Assembly: GCA_040905045.1 (NCBI GenBank)
Contig: JBBDSH010000071.1
Span: 1-64,000 of the forward strand
Reading direction: 5' to 3'
Source of the DNA: JBBDSH01 sp040905045
GTDB lineage: Bacteria; Pseudomonadota; Gammaproteobacteria; Eutrophobiales; Eutrophobiaceae
DNA: 64,000 nt
The position numbers were made by a program, and so were the translations under genes. The notes under the pieces are model-generated. The model was not told the origin of the DNA and did not search any database. It saw only the letters and a list, made by a program, of their open reading frames with translations. This document shows, piece after piece, positions 34,167-42,890 of this stretch (position 1 is the stretch's first letter; each line of letters opens with the position of its first letter).

Positions 34167-35492
34167 TTAAAGAATGTACCGGCTCAGGTCTTCATTCCCG
34201 GCCAGGTCCTTGAGATATTTATCCACATAGGCATCGTCGACACTCACCTTCTGTCCGGGCCGTTCCGGTGCATCGTAGGAAATGGTTTCCAGCAGACGTT
34301 CCATGACCGTATGCAATCGCCGTGCTCCGATGTTCTCGGTACTTTCGTTCACCTGCCAGGCAATCTCGGCAATGCGCCGGATACCGCTTTGCATGAATTC
34401 CAGCGTCAGATTCTCCGTCTGCAGCAAGGCTGTGTACTGTTCCGTCAGGGAAGCATCCGGTTCGGTCAGTATGCGTACGAATTCCTCCACGCCCAGGGCA
34501 TCCAGTTCCACCCGAATGGGCAGCCGCCCCTGCAGTTCCGGGATTAAATCCGCCGGCTTGGCCAGGTGAAAGGCCCCCGAAGCAATGAACAATATATGGT
34601 CGGTCCGGACCATACCGTACTTGGTCGACACCGTACTGCCCTCCACCAGCGGCAGCAGATCGCGCTGCACGCCTTCGCGGGACACATCCGGGCCGCTGGA
34701 TTCGGAACGACCGGTCACCTTGTCGATCTCGTCCAGAAACACCAGACCGTTCTGCTCAACGTTTTCCAGGGCCCGGATCTTGATATCGTCCTCGTTCACC
34801 AGCTTGGCCGCTTCTTCCTCCGTCAACACCTTCATGGCTTCCTGCACGCGCAGTTTACGGACCTTTTTTTTACCACCGCCCATATTCTGGAACATGTTCT
34901 GCAGCTGGCTGGTCATCTCCTCCATGCCCGGCGGCGCCATGATCTCCACACCCACCGACGGCATCTCCACCTCGATTTCCACTTCCTTGTCATCAAGATC
35001 GCCGGAACGCAACTTGTCGCGGAATTTCTCACGCGTCGCCCGGGATGGTTCCTCCCGGCTGTCATCCCAGTCGCGAGGCGCGGGCAACAGGATGTCCAGG
35101 ATGCGATCCTCGGCGGCCACTTCCGCGCGCGGCCGGACTTTTTCCATTTCCGACTCGCGCGTCATCTTGACAGCCACATCCGCCAGATCACGGATAATGG
35201 ATTCCACATCACGTCCCACATAACCGACTTCGGTAAACTTGCTCGCCTCCACCTTGATGAACGGCGCATTGGCCAGTTTCGCCAGACGGCGTGCGATCTC
35301 CGTCTTGCCGACACCGGTGGGACCGATCATAAGAATGTTCTTGGGCGTGATCTCGTTACGCAGCATCTCATCCACCTGCGAGCGGCGCCAGCGGTTGCGC
35401 AGGGCGATGGCCACAGCCCTCTTGGCCTCCTGCTGGCCGATGATGTGTTTGTCCAGTTCGGATACGATTTCTCGGGGGGTCAGTTCCTTCAT
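34167..35492 (-). CDS. hslU: HslU, ATPase subunit of the HslVU protease
   Basis: This 441-residue AAA+ unfoldase feeds substrates to HslV. It shows the start LTPREIVSELDKHIIGQQEAKRAVA, Walker A GPTGVGKT, the VGYVGRDVESIIRDL pore segment, an I-domain, Walker B LVFLDEIDK and the C-terminal LSRYIL tail that docks into HslV. It follows hslV by 4 nt. In this organism the pair is next to the ubiquinone genes. Confidence 0.97.
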   Translation of the reverse strand: MKELTPREIVSELDKHIIGQQEAKRAVAIALRNRWRRSQVDEMLRNEITPKNILMIGPTGVGKTEIARRLAKLANAPFIKVEASKFTEVGYVGRDVESIIRDLADVAVKMTRESEMEKVRPRAEVAAEDRILDILLPAPRDWDDSREEPSRATREKFRDKLRSGDLDDKEVEIEVEMPSVGVEIMAPPGMEEMTSQLQNMFQNMGGGKKKVRKLRVQEAMKVLTEEEAAKLVNEDDIKIRALENVEQNGLVFLDEIDKVTGRSESSGPDVSREGVQRDLLPLVEGSTVSTKYGMVRTDHILFIASGAFHLAKPADLIPELQGRLPIRVELDALGVEEFVRILTEPDASLTEQYTALLQTENLTLEFMQSGIRRIAEIAWQVNESTENIGARRLHTVMERLLETISYDAPERPGQKVSVDDAYVDKYLKDLAGNEDLSRYIL

Positions 35493-35496
35493 ATTG

Positions 35497-36048
35497 TTAA
35501 ACTTCTTTGCCTGGGGTCAGTTCTTCGATGACGAGTGAATGATTGGTATAGATACAGATATCGGCGGCAATGCCGAGGGCTTTTTCGACAATCTCGCGCG
35601 CATTCAGGTCGGTATTTTCCAGCAGGGCACGGGCCGCGGCCTGGGCAAAACCGCTGCCTGAACCGATGGTCATGACATCGTGCTCCGGTTCAATGACGTC
35701 GCCGTTGCCCGAAATAATCAGGGAGGCGCTTTGATCGGCGACGCAGAGCATGGCCTCCAGACGGCGCAGCAGGCGATCGGTGCGCCAGTCCTTGGCCAGT
35801 TCCACCGCCGATCGGGTCAGGTTGCCCTGGTGCTTTTCCAGTTTGCCCTCGAATCGTTCAAACAGGGTAAAGGCGTCCGCCGTGCCGCCGGCGAATCCGG
35901 CCAGTACCCGGTCGTGGTAAAGACGGCGCACCTTGCGAGCGTTGCCTTTCATGACAGTGTCGCCCAGGGAAACCTGACCGTCACCGCCGATGACCACATG
36001 CCCTTCCCGGCGCACGGAAAGGATGGTTGTTCCACTGTATTGCTCCAA
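35497..36048 (-). CDS. hslV: HslV, threonine protease subunit of HslVU
   Basis: This peptidase subunit has an N-terminal threonine nucleophile: the frame reads MEQYSG/TTILSVRR, so a six-residue propeptide is probably removed. GDGQVSLGDTVMKG, GFAGGTADAFTLFE and NTDLNAREIVEKAL are family signatures. No ATG exists near the start; I chose a TTG with AGGAG nine bases upstream, since a second TTG at 36066 would place that ribosome-binding site inside the gene. The length is 183 residues, normal for the family. Confidence 0.93.
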   Translation of the reverse strand: MEQYSGTTILSVRREGHVVIGGDGQVSLGDTVMKGNARKVRRLYHDRVLAGFAGGTADAFTLFERFEGKLEKHQGNLTRSAVELAKDWRTDRLLRRLEAMLCVADQSASLIISGNGDVIEPEHDVMTIGSGSGFAQAAARALLENTDLNAREIVEKALGIAADICIYTNHSLVIEELTPGKEV

Positions 36049-36128
36049 CTTGAAATCTCCTGCCAATAAGGAGCAACTATTTTACACGAGAGTACAGGGT
36101 TTAGGGGCTGGGAGTTGACTGAATCAGT

Positions 36129-36278
36129 GTTCCGACTCTGTGTACTCCGGAAACCTGTAAGCGGACCGTATGCGGCAGGGAGACCGCATTCGAGCTACAA
36201 AGCCTGCCCCGGACTTGATCCGGGGGAGGTATTTACCGCGTGTCTGCGTCAGGTTTCCGGAGTACACAGAGCCGGAAC
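36129..36278. repeat. Long palindromic element P1 with a nested CCCCGGA foldback
   Basis: Arms of 29 bp (36129-36157 and 36250-36278) are complementary except one pair, which would be G-U in the minus-strand RNA. Inside are a small hairpin (TGCGG...CCGCA), then CGAGCTACAA and TATTTACCGCGTGT, the core shared with P2 and P3. The core is interrupted at about 36201-36228 by a second foldback (CCCCGGA-CTTGA-TCCGGGG). The element fills the 261-nt hslV-xerC spacer, which otherwise shows no gene. Confidence 0.85.
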
Positions 36279-36309
36279 AGCTTTTATATGACCGACGATT
36301 TACGCTTCC

Positions 36310-37209
36310 CTACTCCTGACCCCTCTTCTTGGCCCTGGGATGGGCCTTGTCATAGACCCGGGCCAGGTGCTGAAAATCAAGATGGGTATAAACCTGGGTG
36401 GTACTGATATCGGCATGGCCCAGCAATTCCTGAACGGCGCGCAGATCGCTGCTGGATTCCAGGATATGGGTGGCAAAGGAATGGCGCAGCATATGCGGAT
36501 GAACGTGACTGGCCATACCCTGTTTCAGCGACCATTGCCGCAGGCGCTGCTGGATGGAGCGGGGGCTGATACGGGTCCCTCTCCGGCTGACGAATAACGC
36601 CGTCTCACCGTCGGCCGCCAGCGTTGCGCGGACTTTGAGCCATTCCCGCAGGGCCTTCAGGGCATGCCGGCCGACAGGGATACTGCGCGTTTTCCGGCCC
36701 TTGCCCGTGACCGTTACCATGGCATCGGCGGAATCCACACTGCCCAGGTCCAGCCCCGTCAGTTCCGACAAGCGCAGGCCGGAAGAGTACATCAATTCCA
36801 TTATGGCCCGGTCACGCAATGCCAGAGGGGTGTCTTCCGTGTTATTCAGCAGTTGCTGAACCTGATCCACATCCAGCGTCCGCGGCAGCCGGCGTGGTGT
36901 TTTCGGCGTGGCGATACCCTGGGCCGGATTGGAGGCAACCTCACCGCGATCCAGCAGAAAACGGTAAAAGGCGCGGATGGCGGAAAGATTCCTCTGCAGA
37001 CTGCGGCCGCCGGCGCCTTGCCGGTGTCGTTCGGCGACGAAACCGCGCAGCAGACGGCCGTCCAGATCGGCCCAGGCAGAGATGTCATGATCGCGGCAGA
37101 AGGCTTCCAGATTGAAGAGATCGCGCCGGTAGGCCTTGCGGGTATGTTCGGAAAGATGGTGCAGCGTACCGAAAAACTCATCCAGCAATGCTTTCTGGTC
37201 TTTGTTCAT
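36310..37209 (-). CDS. xerC: Site-specific tyrosine recombinase XerC
   Basis: This 299-residue recombinase resolves chromosome dimers at dif together with XerD. The catalytic set is complete: R146 (SGLRLSEL), K170, H239-xx-R242 (HMLRH), H265 (LLGHADIS) and Y274 (TTQVYTH). The N-terminal SAM-like DNA-binding domain covers about 1-100. Its neighbours DUF484 and dapF are the usual ones in gammaproteobacteria, which supports XerC rather than an integrase. Confidence 0.95.
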   Translation of the reverse strand: MNKDQKALLDEFFGTLHHLSEHTRKAYRRDLFNLEAFCRDHDISAWADLDGRLLRGFVAERHRQGAGGRSLQRNLSAIRAFYRFLLDRGEVASNPAQGIATPKTPRRLPRTLDVDQVQQLLNNTEDTPLALRDRAIMELMYSSGLRLSELTGLDLGSVDSADAMVTVTGKGRKTRSIPVGRHALKALREWLKVRATLAADGETALFVSRRGTRISPRSIQQRLRQWSLKQGMASHVHPHMLRHSFATHILESSSDLRAVQELLGHADISTTQVYTHLDFQHLARVYDKAHPRAKKRGQE

Positions 37210-37215
37210 ATTGCC

Positions 37216-37255
37216 TGATGAATCACGAATCCCAAACTCCGAGCCCCGAGTCCCG
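37216..37255. repeat. Short low-complexity array (CGAATCCC / CCGAGTCCC units)
   Basis: The DUF484-xerC spacer consists of CGAATC- and CCGAG-containing units of 7-8 nt. A shorter run of the same units (CGAATCCC, CCGAGCCACG) occurs at 59530-59563. Confidence 0.6.
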
Positions 37256-37257
37256 TA

Positions 37258-37965
37258 TCATCTCGACGCCACCCAGGGCTTGAGAATCAGACTCAGTACT
37301 TCAGCCATATTGGCCAGCAGTTCCACGCCCATACCCTCCTGGAAGCGTTCGGCATCCCTGCTGCCTATGGCCATGACGCCGCCCCACTGCGGTGCGTGCA
37401 GCGGCACAATAACGGCCGATGCAATGTCGTCACCGTCGTCATCAAACAGGAACACCTGCTGCTGACGTTTCAGACGCCCGGATATAGGCAGACGCCTGGC
37501 GATAATGGATCGGAACAGGGATTCCTCCTGTATCCCGGGACCGGCGAATTCGTCGCCGGCATAGGTGTCGACGAAGGCCGGATTGGCAAACAGCCGTACC
37601 GAAACATAATCGGCCCGGAAATTCCTGCGCAGGTTTTCATACAGGGTTGAAAATATCTCCTTGGGCTCGGCGGCGTCCATCAGCGTCAGGGCCAGTTGAT
37701 GCATGCGGCGGGCCAGTTCCTCATTCTGCCTGGCGATTTCAATAAGCTCATGCAGGCGCTTGCGCAGATCATCGTTCTGTTCGCGTAACGTCGCCACCTG
37801 TTTGGCCACCAGGGATACCGCTTCGCCGCTGGCGTGCGGCACACTGATCTCGGAAAGCAGGTCCGGATACTGATTGAAAAATTCGGGATGGTCCCGGAGG
37901 TATTCCGCCACGCTTTCCGCCGAAATTGCAGTCGCGCCGGATTCCGGATTTTCCGCTGTACTCAT
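37258..37965 (-). CDS. DUF484 family protein (GAF-like)
   Basis: This 235-residue protein has an N-terminal part typical of DUF484 (VAEYLRDHPEFFNQYPDLLSEISVPH), a coiled coil (about 55-90) and a GAF-like domain with FRADYVSVRLF and VPLHAPQWGGVMAIGSRD. The family is always near xerC/dapF, but its function is not established. It overlaps dapF by 4 nt. Confidence 0.9.
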   Translation of the reverse strand: MSTAENPESGATAISAESVAEYLRDHPEFFNQYPDLLSEISVPHASGEAVSLVAKQVATLREQNDDLRKRLHELIEIARQNEELARRMHQLALTLMDAAEPKEIFSTLYENLRRNFRADYVSVRLFANPAFVDTYAGDEFAGPGIQEESLFRSIIARRLPISGRLKRQQQVFLFDDDGDDIASAVIVPLHAPQWGGVMAIGSRDAERFQEGMGVELLANMAEVLSLILKPWVASR

Positions 37966-38792
37966 ATGCTGATTCGCCCTTTATATACCATGGTTGCCGG
38001 CCCGCTCATCCGGACCGTTTCACCTTCACCCTGCCAGCTTATCACCAATGTTCCTCCTTTTAACCCGACAACCACCTCCTTATCAAGTCTGCCGGCCATT
38101 CTGCCGGCCACGACGGCGGCGCAGGCACCGCTGCCGCAGGCCAGCGTCTCGCCGGCCCCGCGTTCGTAGACGCGCAGGCGAATATGCTCCCGGTCAATGA
38201 TCTGCATGAAACCGGCATTGACACCCTCGGGGAAATCCGGATGCTGCTGAATCCGCGGCCCCAGCGTCTCAACCGGAGCCTCGTCCACGTCTTCCACGGG
38301 CAATACCGCATGGGGGTTGCCCATGGACAGGGCGTACACCTCGACACTGATATCGTCCAGTCGCAATTCATAGCTATCGGCGCGCTCTCCGGCACGCATG
38401 GGTATCTTTGCCGGTTCGAATCCGGGAACACCCATATCCACAGTGTACATACCGTCTTCACGACGATAAATCCGTATGACTCCCTCATCCGTTTCGGCGT
38501 TGACAGTGTCTTTTCGAATGATCCCTTCACGGTAGAGAAACTCGGCAATACAGCGAGCGCCGTTGCCGCATTGCTGTACCTCGTTACCGTCGGCATTGAA
38601 GATACGATAGCGGACATCGGATCGGCCATCCCGTGCCGGTTCGATCAGGAGCAGTTGGTCACAGCCGACGCCGAAATGCCGATCGGACAGAAAGCGGATC
38701 TGGTCCCCGGTCAGGCGGATGGACTTGTCCAGTCCGTTCAGGACAATGAAGTCATTGCCGAGACCATGCATTTTGGTGAATTCGAGATCCAT
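37962..38792 (-). CDS. dapF: Diaminopimelate epimerase
   Basis: This 276-residue PLP-independent racemase makes meso-diaminopimelate for lysine and peptidoglycan. Both catalytic cysteines are visible: C75 in QQCGNGARC and C219 in LACGSGACAA. The N-terminus MDLEFTKMHGLGNDFIVLNG and the MGNPHAV segment are also typical. It is followed by DUF484 and xerC. Confidence 0.97.
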   Translation of the reverse strand: MDLEFTKMHGLGNDFIVLNGLDKSIRLTGDQIRFLSDRHFGVGCDQLLLIEPARDGRSDVRYRIFNADGNEVQQCGNGARCIAEFLYREGIIRKDTVNAETDEGVIRIYRREDGMYTVDMGVPGFEPAKIPMRAGERADSYELRLDDISVEVYALSMGNPHAVLPVEDVDEAPVETLGPRIQQHPDFPEGVNAGFMQIIDREHIRLRVYERGAGETLACGSGACAAVVAGRMAGRLDKEVVVGLKGGTLVISWQGEGETVRMSGPATMVYKGRISI

Positions 38793-38841
38793 GCCGGACA
38801 GATTACCGCGACTGACCGCACTTGCCTAGCCCGCTCTTCGC

Positions 38842-38960
38842 GTGAGGAGTAAGGGGTAAGGAGTGAGGAGTAGAACTCGGATACTACCGTTATGAGGTCA
38901 GGACCTCACGCCTCACCCCTCATCCCTCACTCCTTACTTCTTACTCCTTACTCCTTACTC
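38842..38960. repeat. Paired inverted heptad arrays, locus B (mscS-like to dapF)
   Basis: The left arm (38842-38873) consists of TGAGGAG/TAAGGGG units. The right arm (38904-38960) has eight CYCCTYA-type units on the plus strand. About 30 nt separates them. The right arm enters the mscS-like gene, encoding its final residues S-K-E and the stop codon. Confidence 0.85.
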
Positions 38961-40051
38961 TCATTCATGGCGATACCATCCGGGATGTGGACGGTGGTGG
39001 TGGGGAAGGCGCATTCGGCACCGTGTTTTTCTATGATATCGATAATCTTCAGCATGACATCCTGCTTGATCCGATGATATTCCACCCAGTCCGTCGTCTT
39101 CGTGAAAATGTAAACAAAGAAATTCAGCGACGAGGCGGCAAACTCATTGAAGTTGATGATGATTTTCTGATTGGTGTCTATATCGGGATGGTTTTTGACC
39201 ATCTCTTTCACATCCGCGACGATATCCGCCATCTTGCCGGCATCGTCATAACGGATGCCGACGGTTTCATAAATGCGCCGGTTGATCATGCGCGAGGGAT
39301 TTTCCACCGAGATGGTGGTAAACACGGCGTTGGGCACATACAGCGGCCGTTTATCGAAGGTACGGATGCGGGTGACGCGCCAGCCGATTTCCTCCACGGT
39401 TCCCTCGATATTGCGATCCGGGGAACGAACCCAGTCACCGACCGAGAACGGCCGGTCCATATAGACGACCATGCCGCCGAAGAAATTCGCCAGCATGTCC
39501 CTGGCGGCAAAGCCGATGGCAATACCGCCGACCCCGCCGAAGGCGAGTACACCGGTAATGCTGTAGCCCAGTGCCTGAAGAACAACCAGGCCGGCCGTAA
39601 TAATGACCGAGATGCGCAACAGTTTGGCCACAGCCTCGGCGGTCGTCCGGTCATAGGTCGGATCCGTCACCAGGTTACGGGTGATGACATTGTCCGCCGC
39701 CCGCTTGATAAAGCGGAGTAAAAACCAGGCAATAATAACAATCAGGCCCACATCCCGGATGGGAACCGCCGCTGAAAAGACAAAGGCTTCGGTCCTGCGG
39801 CTGGCAATCTCCACGGCAAAAGTCATGCCCACCAGCCAGATCAGGACGGTCAGGGGGAGACGCATGGCATCCAGCATGGCATCGTCCCAGTCCGTACTGG
39901 TTTTTCTGAAGCGGGCATACAGCTTTTTCAATACATGCTTCTGCAACCAGTCCAGCAACAACGCCAGAACTATGATCACAAAGACCTGAATGATCCAGGA
40001 CTCTCCCCGCAGATAGGCGATCATGTCCGAGAGGTAATCAATGAACTCCAT
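38948..40051 (-). CDS. MscS-family mechanosensitive channel
   Basis: This 367-residue protein has about five membrane helices. The pore helix and adjacent beta domain are recognisable: LAFGGVGGIAIGFAARDMLANFFGGMVV followed by DRPFSVGDWV. The C-terminal part matches the YnaI/YbdG-type subgroup. It would open on membrane tension and release solutes during hypo-osmotic shock. Its last residues (ESKE) and stop are spelled by the heptad repeat, so the native C-terminus may have been altered. Confidence 0.9.
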   Translation of the reverse strand: MEFIDYLSDMIAYLRGESWIIQVFVIIVLALLLDWLQKHVLKKLYARFRKTSTDWDDAMLDAMRLPLTVLIWLVGMTFAVEIASRRTEAFVFSAAVPIRDVGLIVIIAWFLLRFIKRAADNVITRNLVTDPTYDRTTAEAVAKLLRISVIITAGLVVLQALGYSITGVLAFGGVGGIAIGFAARDMLANFFGGMVVYMDRPFSVGDWVRSPDRNIEGTVEEIGWRVTRIRTFDKRPLYVPNAVFTTISVENPSRMINRRIYETVGIRYDDAGKMADIVADVKEMVKNHPDIDTNQKIIINFNEFAASSLNFFVYIFTKTTDWVEYHRIKQDVMLKIIDIIEKHGAECAFPTTTVHIPDGIAMNESKE

Positions 40052-40065
40052 GCTGTTTCCCCGTT

Positions 40066-40995
40066 TCAGTAGATTTTTGTAATGCGGTAACCCTGCTTCT
40101 CGAGCAGGTTCAATATCCCGTCTTCACCGGGCAGATGCATGGCGCCGACGGCGATAAAGGCGGCCCCCTGCTCCAGATACTCCTGCATGCGCTCGACCAT
40201 GGTGTGATTGCGTTTATGCAGGATTCTTTCCGTCAATGACTCATAAGCGCTGTTGTCATCGAAGGCATGACTCTGCCCATGAATATACAATCCCTTGAGG
40301 TCCCGTTGCAGGTACAGGGATTTCATAATCTCGAAATCCTTTTGCACCGTATCATAATGACATACCGTATCGGCCAGCAACCGAAGCTGATCGTCGAGGG
40401 GCATTTGATTAAATATCTCTCCCTGTTCCCGCAGGGTCTCCAGGCCGTGGACTCTGGCACCGTTATCCAGCGCCGTCTCCATCAATACCAGGTCCAGAAT
40501 CTTGCGCAGATCGGCGGGATAACTCATGGTGACAAAGGCAGCCCAGGGTTTCATGGCAAGAACCGCCTGTTGCGGAAGATGGTAGGACTGCAGGATGGTT
40601 GTCACCCTGTCGAACATGCCTTCGGAAACCAGTTCCTTTAAATAGCGGCCGTCACTGAAGAACATCATGCTGGAAAGCTGCATCGCCTGTTCCGCATCGG
40701 GCACGGCTTCCATGACAAAATGCCGGCTCCCGGCCAGGGCCTCTTCCACGGGTTCCGGCAGATCGACAATTGATTCATCACCGACGTGAATGGTGCCGAA
40801 GATATAACCGGATTCATCGCCGGGCGCTCCAACCCGCCACAGTATCCCTTCCTCAAACCGATCCGGTCCGGTGTATTCCACTTCCACCGTACGCATGTCA
40901 CGGCATTCGGGTGGCTGTGTTTCAGCAACCGGGTTGCCCGACAACAGGACAAACAGGCCGATAAAAGCGGTTAATCTATGTCTGTATTTCATCAT
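40066..40995 (-). CDS. TraB/GumN family exported protein
   Basis: This 309-residue protein has a signal peptide (to about residue 25) and the TraB/GumN (PF01963-type) motifs: GYIFGTIHVGDE (the GxxH site) and, near the C-terminus, FIAVGAMHLPGEDGILNLLEKQGY. The family resembles Tiki metalloproteases and is proposed to be proteolytic; the bacterial substrates are unknown. It overlaps nagZ by 20 nt, so it is probably translated together with it. Confidence 0.88.
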   Translation of the reverse strand: MMKYRHRLTAFIGLFVLLSGNPVAETQPPECRDMRTVEVEYTGPDRFEEGILWRVGAPGDESGYIFGTIHVGDESIVDLPEPVEEALAGSRHFVMEAVPDAEQAMQLSSMMFFSDGRYLKELVSEGMFDRVTTILQSYHLPQQAVLAMKPWAAFVTMSYPADLRKILDLVLMETALDNGARVHGLETLREQGEIFNQMPLDDQLRLLADTVCHYDTVQKDFEIMKSLYLQRDLKGLYIHGQSHAFDDNSAYESLTERILHKRNHTMVERMQEYLEQGAAFIAVGAMHLPGEDGILNLLEKQGYRITKIY

Positions 40996-42040
40996 CGCCC
41001 AGATCCAGTTCCGGAGTTGTGTTCATGGCAACCAGTTCGGCGCTGGTAGCCCGCCAGTCTATATCCTGTTGCAGTTGCGGCGGTGTTATGCCGGGATCGC
41101 GGCCGTGCATGCGCATCAGCCGCACCTGGGCTACGGGATCCGGTTCCAGCTCCAGCGAGGACAAAAGCGACAGCGCGGCTTCCTGATTATTGCAGACCAG
41201 CACCATATCACAGCCGGCTTCCACCGCAGCCATCGCCCGGTCCGGATAATCACCGGCGACGCCGGCCCCGGCCATGCTGATATCGTCACTGAAGATCACG
41301 CCCTGATAGCCCAGTCGCTGTCTCAGGATCTGTTTCAGCCAGACGGGGGAAAATCCCGCCGGCTTCCCGTCCACCTGTTTATACACCACATGCGCCGGCA
41401 TGATGCCGGGCAGGCCGTTCCCGATTAGCCGCTCAAACGGCACCATATCCTGCATCATAATGTCCTCGAAACGGCGATCATCCACGGGGATATCCAGGTG
41501 GGAATCCTCCCTGACACCGCCGTGACCGGGAAAGTGCTTGCCCACGGCCGCCATGCCGGCGGTTTTCATGCCGCGCATGAAATGCCGGCCCAGATCGGTT
41601 ACGGTTTCCGGGTCACCGTGAAAAGCGCGATCACCAATAACACGGCTGATATTCATATCCAGGTCCAGGACCGGTGCGAAACTGAAATCCACGCCCGCGA
41701 CGAGCAGCTCCATGGCCATCAGCCAGCCGGCCTTGCCGGCCATCGATCCCGCTTCCTCCGCATCACGCTCATACAGATGACCGTAACTGCGGCACGGCGG
41801 CAGGCGGGTAAAGGATTCCCGAAAGCGCTGCACCCGCCCGCCTTCGTGGTCCACCGCGATCAACAGCGGCGGCCGCCTCAAGGTGTGGATATGCCCGGTT
41901 AATGCCACAAGTTGATCGATATCCTGATAATTGCGGGCGAACAGGATCACGCCGCCGACGAGTGGATGCTGAAGCATTTCCCGTTCATCCGGCTCCAGCA
42001 CCGGTCCGCGCAGGTCCAGCATGATCGGGCCGAGACTCAT
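40976..42040 (-). CDS. nagZ: Beta-N-acetylhexosaminidase NagZ
   Basis: This 354-residue GH3 enzyme cuts GlcNAc from recycled anhydromuropeptides in the cytoplasm. The start SLGPIMLDLRGPVLEPDE, the acid/base loop KHFPGHGGVREDSH and the nucleophile segment VIFSDDISMAGAG are all present. No signal peptide is seen, as expected. It lies 60 nt downstream of a peptide permease gene, and the association with peptide uptake suggests murein recycling. Confidence 0.95.
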   Translation of the reverse strand: MSLGPIMLDLRGPVLEPDEREMLQHPLVGGVILFARNYQDIDQLVALTGHIHTLRRPPLLIAVDHEGGRVQRFRESFTRLPPCRSYGHLYERDAEEAGSMAGKAGWLMAMELLVAGVDFSFAPVLDLDMNISRVIGDRAFHGDPETVTDLGRHFMRGMKTAGMAAVGKHFPGHGGVREDSHLDIPVDDRRFEDIMMQDMVPFERLIGNGLPGIMPAHVVYKQVDGKPAGFSPVWLKQILRQRLGYQGVIFSDDISMAGAGVAGDYPDRAMAAVEAGCDMVLVCNNQEAALSLLSSLELEPDPVAQVRLMRMHGRDPGITPPQLQQDIDWRATSAELVAMNTTPELDLGDDEIQT

Positions 42041-42100
42041 CCGCGACCGCCTTTATTGTTCATCGGTTTGTACATGCCTTGTCCGCCTGCACCGGTTTGT

Positions 42101-42889
42101 TTACGCGTCTTTCACATCCATGTGATCCCTGAGACGATCGCCCAGAATATTGATGGACAATACTACCAGAAAGATGGCCAGACCCGGCGCCAGGACCATA
42201 TGCGGCGCAACCAGCATATAACGCATGCCATCCCGGATCATGCCGCCCCAGGACGGCTGCGGCGGTTGTATACCGATCCCCAGAAAAGACAGTGTCGATT
42301 CGGCAATGACCACCCCGGCCAGTTCGAAACTGGCCTGGACGACAAGGGGCGCCAGTATGAGCGGCAATACGTGCCGGAACAGGATCCGGCCGGCGGGCAC
42401 GCCCAGCGCCCTGGCCGCCTGAACGTGTTCCCGTTCCTTCAGGGCCAGCACCTGTACCCGCGACAACCGGGCAAAACCGACCCAGCCGACGGCCGCCAGT
42501 GCAATCACCGCATTGGACAGGCCCGGTCCCAGGAGTCCGGCCAGGGCGATGGCCAGTAACAGGCCGGGAAATGCCATGAAGATATCGATCACCATCACCA
42601 ACAACCGGTCCCAGAGACCACCGAACCAGCCTGCCGCAATCCCGATCATTGTGCCGATCAACAAGGATATGCCAACCACCGAGACCGCCACCGCCAGGGA
42701 AACCTGCGCGCCCGCCGCGAGACGTCCTGCTATGGATCGACCCAGATCGTCGTTACCGAGTATGGCTTCCTCTCCCGGCAAAGCCAGAATGTGTTCCAGG
42801 GAAATGCTCCGGATATCAATATTGATCAGTGATACCGCCGCGCCCGTTACCAGCCATACTCCCAGTATCAACAGGGCGAAACGGATCAT
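42101..42889 (-). CDS. Oligopeptide-type ABC transporter permease (DppC/OppC family)
   Basis: This 262-residue permease has the OppC N-terminal part, six membrane helices and the coupling loop (REHVQAARALGVPAGRILFRHVLP). FLGIGIQPPQPSWGGMIRDG is a DppC signature. The ATG at 42889 is 1 nt after the DppB-like stop; the frame stays open further but without homology. No ATPase gene lies beside it, so the transporter must use subunits encoded elsewhere. Confidence 0.9.
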   Translation of the reverse strand: MIRFALLILGVWLVTGAAVSLINIDIRSISLEHILALPGEEAILGNDDLGRSIAGRLAAGAQVSLAVAVSVVGISLLIGTMIGIAAGWFGGLWDRLLVMVIDIFMAFPGLLLAIALAGLLGPGLSNAVIALAAVGWVGFARLSRVQVLALKEREHVQAARALGVPAGRILFRHVLPLILAPLVVQASFELAGVVIAESTLSFLGIGIQPPQPSWGGMIRDGMRYMLVAPHMVLAPGLAIFLVVLSINILGDRLRDHMDVKDA

Positions 42890-42890
42890 G

